A DNA stretch of 15,540 nt from Candidatus Rifleibacteriota bacterium. Lineage in GTDB: Bacteria > Riflebacteria > Ozemobacteria > Ozemobacterales > Ozemobacteraceae. Below are positions 6,252 to 13,493 of this stretch, piece by piece; position 1 is the stretch's first letter; each line of letters starts with the position of its first letter. Below the pieces are notes generated by a model, which saw only the letters and a list, made by a program, of their open reading frames with translations, was not told the DNA's origin and made no database searches. The position numbers and the translations under genes are program-made. Where the stretch lies: assembly GCA_017526725.1 (NCBI GenBank), contig JAFXRA010000178.1, positions 1-15,540 on the forward strand. The letters are read 5' to 3'.

Positions 6252-8370
6252 ATTTCTGGTTAAGACGGTAAACTCCATCCCATTTATTGTCTTTATTGTC
6301 AGGTGGGTTTTCTCTAAGATTCCTACATCTTTCAACAAACATTTTTGCTGTTTTATCATTGGGATAGTCTTTTAAAATTTCTTTGTATTTATTTTCTGCT
6401 TCTTCCCATTCGTAGGATAAATAATGAACTAAGGCTCTTTCAGATATTGCTGAAAGATTTACCATAGTTCTCGAATGCGGATCATTAACCGAACCTAAAA
6501 GCTGATAAACGGTTACGCTTTGTTGTCTTCCTTTAACAGCGACTATATCTAGAACTCTGAATATTAAGTCTTCTCCGGCTTCTTTTTCAGTGCTTTCACT
6601 AACTATTATCTGGGAACCATATACTTTGTTTAAACCTTCTAATCTGTTGGCTAGATTTACAGAATCGCCTATAGCTGTATAGTTAAAGCGATCAGAAGAG
6701 CCAAAGTTGCCTATGAATGATATACCGGTATTAATGCCGATTCTTGTCATAAAAGCTTCTTTGCCTTGAGATATCCATTTCATATTAAGTCTTTGTATGG
6801 ATTTCTGGATTTCCAAGGAGGCTAGACAAGCGTTTTTGGCTTGGTTTTCATCGGGGTGAGGAGCTCCCCAGAATGCCATTACGGAATCTCCGATGTATTT
6901 ATCTATTGTTCCATTGTGTTTATGAATTATTTTGGCAATGGCATCAAAATATTCTGACAATTGATTAACTAATTGGTGAGGATCTGCTTCTTCTGAGATA
7001 GATGAAAAATTGCTTATATCTGTAAATAAGATAGTTATAATACTTGCTTCTGCTTCAAGTTTTGCTTCGTTTTTATCTTTAACCAATTCTTTCACTATTT
7101 CAGAAGGAACATATTTTTTAAAAGAACTTAAAGCTTTTTTCATTGAATTCATCGTGTTGCTCATATCTTGAATTTCAGTGATAGGAGATTGAAGGTCTAT
7201 TTCACCATCAAAATCAAGGTTTTGAATTCTATCAGCTTCTTCAATGGCTTTATGAATCGGATCAGTCAATTCTTTCGCTAGGGTAGCAGTTAAAAAACCT
7301 GCAATTATTAAAAGCCAGAAAGAGAATAATAAGGTTGTTTCATGAATTCTTGCTATTGGGCCTATAAAATCGTCTTCTGGAACTATGATTCCCAATGTCC
7401 ATTTCCCGTCATATCTTTCTGAAAGTGGTCTGAATAATGAAATATATCGTTCACCTTTATGAACATAATTGAATTTATACTTTTGAGTCTTCTTGTAGTA
7501 GTTTATTGCATCATTTTCCGGGCCATTTTTCAAAGCTTCTTCAGCAGGCGATCTTGGATGATTTCCCTTAACAGGATTTCTCGGATTTCCTTTCTTATAT
7601 GAGACTTTAGCCGGGTGTGCAAATATTTCTCCTGAATCATTGCAAAGAAAAGCTGTGCCTGTTTCGCCTATTTTTAAACTTTTTAGGAAATTGTTGATTT
7701 CGTTTAGTTTAAAATCAACTCCAACTGCTCCTATGAAATTCATACTTGAATCAAAAAGAGGTTGAGCACATGTAATGCCAGGTTCTCTAGCCGTAAATAA
7801 ATAGTATTCACTGGTCCATATAGATCTGCCTTCTAATTTTGTGCTTTTATACCATGGTCTGGTTCTTGGGTCATAATTTAAGTCGTCGGAAAAAGTATCA
7901 CTTAATAGATTATGGTCCAAGTCTTTCTTTATCAGCCGGATTCCTGTTGGAGTTTTTGTTCTGTATACTATTTTTGTTACGAATGTGTTGTCGTCATCTC
8001 TATATGTCATGAAATAGTCGCCATGCTCGTCGCCAAAATATAAGCTCTGGAACTGCGGATAAGTTTCCAACGCTTCTGTAAAAAAAGATTCATTAAAAGT
8101 TACTGTTGATGACGATATTACGTTTTTCTCAATAAGATTCTTTATTACTATGCCGTTTTTGTTTGCTGGTTCTAAGTGGCTGTTTATTTGACGAGTAATG
8201 GTTTCTGATATTTGATAGAGCAATTCATCAGAGGATTGAAGCATAATTTCAAGATTACTTTGGTAGCCATAAAAAACTATTCCAGCGATAATAAGTGAAA
8301 AAAGCGCTAGAAATGATAAAAATACTACGACTTGAAGACCGTAGGTTCTAAATTTTGATTCTATACTCAC
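6250..8370 (-). CDS. Membrane adenylate cyclase: dCache sensor, HAMP, class III catalytic domain
   Basis: A 706-residue inner-membrane sensor that would make cAMP from ATP in response to a periplasmic signal. Order: transmembrane helix 12-34; extracytoplasmic double-Cache domain about 38-340; second helix 345-365; HAMP-like linker 366-418; class III cyclase domain about 440-625; helical TPR-like tail 640-690. Catalytic residues are all present: metal-binding Asp451 (FTDISNF) and Asp495 (IGDSVMAF), adenine-selecting Lys491 and Thr565 (NYTAIGD), and transition-state Asn572 and Arg576 (VNLANRLE). Lys and Thr at the specificity positions favour ATP over GTP. In the Cache domain Tyr166, Arg171, Trp173, Tyr174, Tyr189 and Asp219 match the spacing I recall for the amino-acid-binding dCache motif. 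Translation starts at GTG 8370-8368, with AGGA eight bases upstream; no better ATG exists. It faces add across a shared terminator. Confidence 0.93.
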   Translation of the reverse strand: MSIESKFRTYGLQVVVFLSFLALFSLIIAGIVFYGYQSNLEIMLQSSDELLYQISETITRQINSHLEPANKNGIVIKNLIEKNVISSSTVTFNESFFTEALETYPQFQSLYFGDEHGDYFMTYRDDDNTFVTKIVYRTKTPTGIRLIKKDLDHNLLSDTFSDDLNYDPRTRPWYKSTKLEGRSIWTSEYYLFTAREPGITCAQPLFDSSMNFIGAVGVDFKLNEINNFLKSLKIGETGTAFLCNDSGEIFAHPAKVSYKKGNPRNPVKGNHPRSPAEEALKNGPENDAINYYKKTQKYKFNYVHKGERYISLFRPLSERYDGKWTLGIIVPEDDFIGPIARIHETTLLFSFWLLIIAGFLTATLAKELTDPIHKAIEEADRIQNLDFDGEIDLQSPITEIQDMSNTMNSMKKALSSFKKYVPSEIVKELVKDKNEAKLEAEASIITILFTDISNFSSISEEADPHQLVNQLSEYFDAIAKIIHKHNGTIDKYIGDSVMAFWGAPHPDENQAKNACLASLEIQKSIQRLNMKWISQGKEAFMTRIGINTGISFIGNFGSSDRFNYTAIGDSVNLANRLEGLNKVYGSQIIVSESTEKEAGEDLIFRVLDIVAVKGRQQSVTVYQLLGSVNDPHSRTMVNLSAISERALVHYLSYEWEEAENKYKEILKDYPNDKTAKMFVERCRNLRENPPDNKDNKWDGVYRLNQK

Positions 8371-8438
8371 TAAAATAATCCTAGATTTTCGTATTTTAGC
8401 ATGTTTGTTGTATTAGAGCAACTTATGCTGTTCTAAAA

Positions 8439-8481
8439 GGGAAATAACCCGCAAAAGTTGAACTAATGCGGGTTATTTCCC
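8439..8481 (-). terminator. Terminator of the 51-residue small gene
   Basis: GGGAAATAACCCGC (8439-8452) and GCGGGTTATTTCCC (8468-8481) form a perfect 14-bp stem with a 15-base loop. On the minus strand it is followed by TTTT, and it starts 11 bases after the stop codon of the small membrane protein, separating it from the cyclase gene. Confidence 0.82.
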
Positions 8482-8492
8482 CAAACAAATCT

Positions 8493-8648
8493 CTATTGTT
8501 CCTGCTTTTCTGAAGTAGCAGAAACAGATAACTGCATATCAGGGGAAGAATAAAGATATCCTGAGACTTTCTTGTATGTATAGCCATAACTCAAAAGAAA
8601 ACCTACTAGAGTTACTACAAGTGTCAGGATAATTGCTATTGTACGCAT
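8493..8648 (-). CDS. Small single-pass membrane protein, 51 residues
   Basis: ATG at 8648-8646, stop TAG at 8495-8493. AGGGAG lies six bases before the ATG, a strong ribosome site, and a clean terminator follows, so this is very likely a real gene. Residues 3-20 form a hydrophobic helix (TIAIILTLVVTLVGFLLS), followed by YGYTYKKVSGYLYS, rich in Tyr, and a polar tail (SVSATSEKQEQ). There is no lipobox. I recognise no family. It precedes the cyclase gene on the same strand but has its own terminator, so it is probably a separate transcript. A role as a membrane-protein regulator is conceivable but unsupported. Confidence 0.72.
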   Translation of the reverse strand: MRTIAIILTLVVTLVGFLLSYGYTYKKVSGYLYSSPDMQLSVSATSEKQEQ

Positions 8649-8809
8649 AGGCAACTCCCTGTAACAGTCTTAAGATGAAATCGACGGTAGTTGTTTTTTT
8701 TTTAACCATAATATGTTAAATTTTTATAAATAGTTTTCTTGTAAAATTATCTGATATCAAAACGAAATTAGACATGGTTTTATGACTTATCCTAATGGAG
8801 TCTGATGTA

Positions 8810-9478
8810 ATGTGGGAAACAATTATTAGTTTGCTGGTGTCTATGCTGATTGGCGGCTTTATAGGCTGGATTACTAATCTTTTAGCTGTTAAAGCATTGT
8901 TTCATCCACATAAAAGCTATAGAATCCTAGGCTTTGATTACCAGGGACTCTTGCCAAAACGTAAGGCAGAATTGGCTAACAACCTTGGAAATATGGTAGA
9001 AGGTGAATTAATCAATATTCCTGAATTAATAAAAAAGGTTAAGCCTGAAGATGTTAATCCTTTTATTGATAAAATGGTTGATGACCATAAAGAGAATATT
9101 CAGAAAGCTATATATGACTATATAAATAATTACCTTAAAGGTATTGAAATCCCGCTTATCAAAATAGATTTAACCAGAATTATAAGCACGAATACATTAG
9201 TCACCAAAACAACAGAAACCGTAATCAAATTATTAAAAACAAAAGCAAAAGAGGCGGTTCCTACTGTTTTAACTAAGGCTGGTAGTGAAGTCATAAAGCA
9301 TGTTTCTGTTCACGATATTGTTAAAGAAAAAGTAGACCAGATGGATTTAGATAAACTGGAGGCTATGGTTAATCGTATAGCTGATAAGGAAATGAAGATG
9401 ATTGAATATCTTGGCGGAGTATTAGGTCTGCTGGTTGGAGCTGTTCAATGGCTGCTTCAACATTTTTTATTAAGTTAA
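8810..9478 (+). CDS. DUF445 family membrane protein
   Basis: 222 residues from the ATG at 8810, chosen over the ATG at 8795 because GGAG (8797-8800) is nine bases upstream of the former, while the latter has no ribosome site. The N-terminal helix followed by GGFIGWITNLLAVKALFHP, then FDYQGLLPKRKAELA and NLGNMVEGEL, is the hallmark of DUF445 (YheB-like) proteins. A helical central part and a C-terminal membrane helix (KEMKMIEYLGG, then GLLVGAVQWLL) complete the family pattern. It is about half the length of the largest DUF445 members, a common short form. Biochemical function is unknown; proteins of this family are two-helix membrane-anchored coiled-helix proteins. It appears to be the first gene of an operon, with the first ankyrin gene 20 bases downstream. 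No convincing promoter is visible in 8649-8809, a T- and A-rich divergent spacer. Confidence 0.87.
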   Translation: MWETIISLLVSMLIGGFIGWITNLLAVKALFHPHKSYRILGFDYQGLLPKRKAELANNLGNMVEGELINIPELIKKVKPEDVNPFIDKMVDDHKENIQKAIYDYINNYLKGIEIPLIKIDLTRIISTNTLVTKTTETVIKLLKTKAKEAVPTVLTKAGSEVIKHVSVHDIVKEKVDQMDLDKLEAMVNRIADKEMKMIEYLGGVLGLLVGAVQWLLQHFLLS

Positions 9479-9498
9479 TTTGAAACGGTTTAACAATT

Positions 9499-11076
9499 AT
9501 GAATAAAGATTATTACAACAATAATAGAGATTATTATAATAAAGAATACGGCCCTAATAGTTCTAAAAATTGGCATTTAAAACTTTTGCCTGTCGCTGTT
9601 ATTATAATCATTTCTTTGCTGATAGTAGAGGACGAGTTTTCCGGCAAGAATAGAATAAAGAAATTTTTTAATTTATTTCAGAGAAAGATAGAAACAGTTT
9701 TAAAAGGTGATGACAAAGGTAATGATAGAGCAGACGACTCTAAGAATGGAACATATACTACAAATGATGGCTCTGAAAAATTAGAAGAAAAAGCAGACAG
9801 CAAATTAACATTCAGTGAAGTAGAGAAAAAATATAAAGAAAAATATGCTCATCTTTATGAATTGCAGGAAAATGATTTGTTAGAAATCGTTACCGATGAT
9901 GAACAACAGAGTCTTGTTTTGACTAAAATTGCCTTAGACAAAGATTACAGTAAGCTTCTCGATGAGATTATCAAGAAAAATTCTAATATAGTTAACAGCG
10001 ATAAAATAGGTGATAATTCTTTGATTTATGCGGCTGAAAAGCATAGCCGAAAATGTGTCGAAGTTTTAATTAATCATGGAGCAGACTTGAAGTTCGAACT
10101 TGAAGATGGCAGAAATATGCTTCATGTTGCTGCTAAAAACTATAATATTCCATTAGCTAAACAAGCTTTAATGGCTGGAATTCCCGTAGATAAAAAGACC
10201 AAAACCGGCAAAAGTCCATTATATTATGCTGTAAAAAATAACGATATAATTATGACTTGTTTTCTTGTTGATTGTGGGGCTGATAGAGAAGATAATTCTC
10301 TGAGATCGCTTACAAATGATAAAAAAATTCAAAAGTTTCTTAAAGATGGTAAAAAGCCCGCAAAATATCTGGATGTTAACTCTGAATTAACGCCTGAAGA
10401 AAAAGAATGGCAAGAGGCTTATGAATATATAAGAGATGGTAAACTAACTGATTTATATAATCTTGCAAAAAGTGGGAAAGATTTACTTAAAATGACTTAT
10501 CATGGTGAACCAGCCCCATGTATTGCGGCCAAATATGGTCAGTATGAAATTTTAAAATATTTACTTCATGAATTTGATTGTAAAAACCTGGTCGATTATG
10601 AAATGGGGCGCAATGCTTTGCACTATGCAGTTCAACAATCTAATGAGCAGATTGTTGATTTGCTTATTCAGAATGGTTTTGATGTGAATTCTACAGATCT
10701 ATACAATAACACTCCTTTACATTACGCTGTTTCTAACCCTTTCCCATATAATGTTCAGATATTAATTCATCACGGTGCAGACTCAGACAAGTACAATCTG
10801 AAAAAACAGACTCCTTTGCATATGGCAGCAATAAAAGGAAATTCTATGGCTGTAAATCTGTTCGTGAAAGAAGGGGCAGATGTTAATTTTCAAGATTATC
10901 TCGGAAATACAGCATTACATTATATAAATATGTATATGCAGGATAAAAAAGTATTGGATGTCTTATATCAAAATAAAATTAAATTAAATCTTGATATTAA
11001 AAACAGAGATGGAAAAACACCTCGTGATATACGTTATTTTGATTATTTTGATTATTACGAAGAACATTATAGATGA
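9499..11076 (+). CDS. Membrane-anchored ankyrin-repeat protein 1 (module order A-B)
   Basis: 525 residues. The N-terminus is Asn/Tyr-rich (MNKDYYNNNRDYYNKEYG), then one transmembrane helix at 28-43, a basic/acidic linker to about 130, and two ankyrin blocks. Module A (about 134-285) contains ankyrin signatures such as GDNSLIYAAEKHSRKCVEVLI, split here as GDNSLIYAAE at 171-180 with NHGADL at 192-197, DGRNMLHVAAKN and TGKSPLYYAVKN, and ends in a run of Asp/Lys. Module B (about 304-525) holds GRNALHYAV 370-378, NNTPLHYAV 403-411, KQTPLHMAA 436-444 and GNTALHY 469-475, and ends RDGKTPRDIRYFDYFDYYEE. Ankyrins mediate protein binding; the partner is unknown. The gene follows DUF445 by 20 bases and precedes a paralogue by 40 bases, with weak ribosome sites at both, which suggests translation within one operon. 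Confidence 0.9.
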   Translation: MNKDYYNNNRDYYNKEYGPNSSKNWHLKLLPVAVIIIISLLIVEDEFSGKNRIKKFFNLFQRKIETVLKGDDKGNDRADDSKNGTYTTNDGSEKLEEKADSKLTFSEVEKKYKEKYAHLYELQENDLLEIVTDDEQQSLVLTKIALDKDYSKLLDEIIKKNSNIVNSDKIGDNSLIYAAEKHSRKCVEVLINHGADLKFELEDGRNMLHVAAKNYNIPLAKQALMAGIPVDKKTKTGKSPLYYAVKNNDIIMTCFLVDCGADREDNSLRSLTNDKKIQKFLKDGKKPAKYLDVNSELTPEEKEWQEAYEYIRDGKLTDLYNLAKSGKDLLKMTYHGEPAPCIAAKYGQYEILKYLLHEFDCKNLVDYEMGRNALHYAVQQSNEQIVDLLIQNGFDVNSTDLYNNTPLHYAVSNPFPYNVQILIHHGADSDKYNLKKQTPLHMAAIKGNSMAVNLFVKEGADVNFQDYLGNTALHYINMYMQDKKVLDVLYQNKIKLNLDIKNRDGKTPRDIRYFDYFDYYEEHYR

Positions 11077-11116
11077 ATAAAATTAAAAATATTATATAGA
11101 AAGATGTTGTTTTGCT

Positions 11117-13207
11117 ATGGGAATGAAGGATTACGAAGTTCGAAATAAGGATTATTCTTCAGGGGAATACCATAATAATGGTAATAATTCCTACGGTAAT
11201 AATCCGAATTATAAAAATGATAATTCTAATTTTATAGGAATAATTTTTTTAATCTTCTGTATTTTAAGTTTTGGAACATTTGTTGCTTTTTATTATGATT
11301 TTGAAGCCCATACCTCAAAAAAAGACTTAGCTGAGTTCAAGTCTTCCGAACAACCAAAAAGTTCTCCTTTGTCTTCTAATAATTCTTCTGAAAAATCCAA
11401 AATAGATAATTCATCAAATATTTCAAACAATACTAATTCTGGGAGTGACTCTGAGTTCTATAATAAATTAATGAAAAAAATTCAAAAAAAATCTTACTTT
11501 AGTAGAGAAAATAATAAACCATTTGGTAAAAAGAAAACTCCCTTAGAAATTCAGCAGGAAGAAGAAAGAAAAAAAATAATTGAGGCAAAAAGAATTAGTA
11601 TTTTTGGAAATGTAAAAGATTCGAAAGAATCTTCTACTCAAAACACTAAGCAAGATAAGACAGAATGGACTAACGCCAAACAGGACAATAAACCAGTCCC
11701 TGTTACCCCAGATGTTGGTAAGTCTAATAATAGTGAAATTGCTAATGATAATATAGTTTCTAGCACATTAAGTAAAACAGAAAACATAGATAATGCCGTT
11801 TCTATTCCAGAAGAAACAAAACCTAAGAACAATAACGAAAATGAAGAAATCTATAATTATATAAAGAATGGTGAACTGATTAACATTTTTATGCTTTCCG
11901 AAAAAGGAAAGAAAATTGAGCAATACTATTATAATAACGAACCTGCTGTTTGTATTGCTGTCCGATATGATAGATTTGAAATTCTGAAATTTTTGATTCA
12001 TGAATTTGATTTTAAGAAAACTGTTAATACGGAAAACAAACGTAATGCTTTGCACTATGCTGTAATTTATTACAATCTTAATACTGTTCGATTTCTTCTT
12101 GATAACGGTTTTTCTCCCAATGAAAAAGATTCTGAAGGAAATACACCTCTGCATTATGCTGTTGCAAATAATTTGCTGGAATGTGTCAGGATGCTTCAGA
12201 GCCAAGGCGCGGACCTGAATATTTTAAATAATAATAAACAAAATGCGCTTCATTTTGCGGTCAAGAACGATAATGCTGACATGGTAGGCTTTTTAGTAAA
12301 AAAAGGGGCAAATCTCAATCAGCAGGATAATGATGGCAACACACCTTTGCATTATTGTGCCATGTTTTCTTTGGATAACAGGCCATTGATGAAAGAATTA
12401 TATAAATATGGAGAAAAATTTGATTTAAGCATAAAAAACAATAATGGTAAAACCCCTCGTAATGTTAAAGAAACTGATTGTTTTGATAATTATGAAAAAT
12501 GGCGTAAGGAAGAAATAAAACAGATTAATGCTAAACAAGAAAATAAAACTGGTGAAACAAAGGATAAACCAGTTCATCTTGAAAAATATCTTGTTTTTAA
12601 TGAGGAAACTTGTATAGATGAAGCGGCAAATGATTTTTCGCTTGCCAATGAATATGTGTTTTGTCCAGCAGGCCCTATTGTTGTTCCAATTCAACCTGCG
12701 TTGGTCAGACCTTTCCTTGCACAAATAGCTATCGAAAAGGACCATGCTGTGTTTTTGGAAAAACTCTGCAAAGATAATTTTCATCCGATTAATGAACCGG
12801 AAAAGTTTGTTCCTATTAATACAAAGGTATTATTATCTTTGGTTTTGATCGCTGCGGATAAGAATAGCAGAAAATGTGTGGATGTTCTTATCGATAATGG
12901 GGCAGATTTGAAAATTGAGGCTCAAAAACCCAAAGAAAAGCAAAAAGAATATGTTGAAGAAGGTAAGACTTTGCTTCATTGTGCTGCTCAATATGGAAAT
13001 ATTGATTTGATGAAGAAAGTTATAGCTGCAGGGGTTCCGATAGATAAAAAGACGGCTTCAGGAAGAACTCCGCTTTATTTTGCTGTTATAAACAATCAGT
13101 ATGAGTCTGTTTATATACTTTTAGAAAATGGCGCTGCTAGAGAAGATAGTTTAAAGTCAGAAACCAAAGATGAAAAGATGCTCAAACTCTTAGAAACGGG
13201 AAAATAG
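11117..13207 (+). CDS. Membrane-anchored ankyrin-repeat protein 2 (module order B-A)
   Basis: 696 residues. Asn/Tyr-rich N-terminus (MKDYEVRNKDYSSGEYHN), transmembrane helix 39-60, then about 180 residues of polar, Ser/Asn/Lys-rich low-complexity linker. Module B' (244-467) matches the second half of ankyrin protein 1: NNEPAVCIAVRYDRFEILKF corresponds to HGEPAPCIAAKYGQYEILKY there, followed by RNALHYAV, GNTPLHYAV, QNALHFAV, GNTPLHY and NNGKTPRNV. A second linker (468-527) has Cys499 and Cys516. Module A' (528-696) matches the first half of protein 1: NSRKCVDVLIDNGADLKI, KTLLHCAAQYGN, VPIDKKTASGRTPLYFAV and GAAREDSLKSETKDEK. Two near-by ATGs (11117 and 11123) are both possible starts. It is the last gene of the operon, followed 36 bases later by paired hairpin repeats. 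Function is unknown beyond binding. Confidence 0.9.
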   Translation: MGMKDYEVRNKDYSSGEYHNNGNNSYGNNPNYKNDNSNFIGIIFLIFCILSFGTFVAFYYDFEAHTSKKDLAEFKSSEQPKSSPLSSNNSSEKSKIDNSSNISNNTNSGSDSEFYNKLMKKIQKKSYFSRENNKPFGKKKTPLEIQQEEERKKIIEAKRISIFGNVKDSKESSTQNTKQDKTEWTNAKQDNKPVPVTPDVGKSNNSEIANDNIVSSTLSKTENIDNAVSIPEETKPKNNNENEEIYNYIKNGELINIFMLSEKGKKIEQYYYNNEPAVCIAVRYDRFEILKFLIHEFDFKKTVNTENKRNALHYAVIYYNLNTVRFLLDNGFSPNEKDSEGNTPLHYAVANNLLECVRMLQSQGADLNILNNNKQNALHFAVKNDNADMVGFLVKKGANLNQQDNDGNTPLHYCAMFSLDNRPLMKELYKYGEKFDLSIKNNNGKTPRNVKETDCFDNYEKWRKEEIKQINAKQENKTGETKDKPVHLEKYLVFNEETCIDEAANDFSLANEYVFCPAGPIVVPIQPALVRPFLAQIAIEKDHAVFLEKLCKDNFHPINEPEKFVPINTKVLLSLVLIAADKNSRKCVDVLIDNGADLKIEAQKPKEKQKEYVEEGKTLLHCAAQYGNIDLMKKVIAAGVPIDKKTASGRTPLYFAVINNQYESVYILLENGAAREDSLKSETKDEKMLKLLETGK

Positions 13208-13211
13208 TAAA

Positions 13212-13236
13212 AGAGCTCAGAGCCTAGAGCTCAGAG
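13212..13236 (+). repeat. Short direct repeat
   Basis: AGAGCTCAGAG occurs at 13212-13222 and again at 13226-13236, separated by three bases (CCT), each containing the palindrome GAGCTC. It lies between the ankyrin 2 stop codon and the hairpin elements, and looks like decayed or spreading intergenic repeat sequence rather than a regulatory site. Confidence 0.55.
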
Positions 13237-13243
13237 TGGAAAA

Positions 13244-13322
13244 GAAGACCTGCCCCCGCTATGCGGGGAAGTGGATTTTGCGAAGCAAAAGACGAAAGGG
13301 GGAGCAATGCAAAGCATTGCGT
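13244..13322 (+). repeat. Nested-hairpin repeat element, copy D1
   Basis: Three hairpins in the same order as copy A: CCCCGC 13254-13259 with GCGGGG 13263-13268; TTTTGC 13276-13281, loop GAA, GCAAAA 13285-13290; GCAATGC 13304-13310, loop AAA, GCATTGC 13314-13320. Each stem differs from copy A yet remains fully paired. It lies in the 3' region of the ankyrin operon. Confidence 0.85.
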
Positions 13323-13340
13323 TAATCCTTAGAAGAACTA

Positions 13341-13420
13341 CGCAAAGCTTCTGCTTTGCTCCCCCCTCAGTCACTTCGTGACAGCTCCCCCAGTAATTTT
13401 TTTCAAAAATTCTGGGGGCG
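13341..13420 (-). repeat. Nested-hairpin repeat element, copy D2, inverted relative to D1
   Basis: Hairpins GCAAAGC 13342-13348 with GCTTTGC 13353-13359; GTCAC 13370-13374, loop TTC, GTGAC 13378-13382; and CCCCCAG 13387-13393 with CTGGGGG 13412-13418, whose interior is further paired A and T tracts. Read on the minus strand this is the same element as A, C and D1. D1 and D2 face each other, so the GGGGGAGCA and TGCTCCCCC segments could also close one large hairpin. Confidence 0.82.
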
Positions 13421-13442
13421 CATCGAGAAAAAGAAGACCTAT

Positions 13443-13493
13443 AAAAAAACAATAACGAAAAAGCTTGGCATATAGCCAAGCTTTTTCGTTATT
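13443..13493 (-). terminator. Strong terminator of hutU
   Basis: A perfect 19-bp inverted repeat, 13451-13469 with 13475-13493, loop of five bases. On the minus strand it is followed by GTTTTTTT (13450-13443), a textbook terminator. The hutU stop codon (13491-13489) lies inside the stem. On the plus strand the T-rich top of the stem could give partial termination of the ankyrin operon. Confidence 0.9.

Noticed and set aside
8649..8809. Promoter or origin-like AT-rich region before DUF445
   Set aside because: Several TATAAA- and TAAAAT-like words occur, but none has a -35 partner at 16-18 bases; in sequence this AT-rich that is not evidence.
11768..12205. 145-codon open frame on the minus strand inside ankyrin gene 2
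   Set aside because: Antisense to a well-supported coding sequence, with Ile/Phe/Asn-rich composition expected from reading AT-rich codons backwards and no ribosome site.
3253..13420. CRISPR array or insertion sequence
   Set aside because: The repeats are dispersed, palindromic and not regularly spaced; no spacers, cas genes, transposase or terminal target duplications are visible.
13231..13479. 82-codon minus-strand open frame over the paired repeats
   Set aside because: It is made of hairpin repeat sequence with Cys/Phe/Ser-rich translation and no ribosome site.
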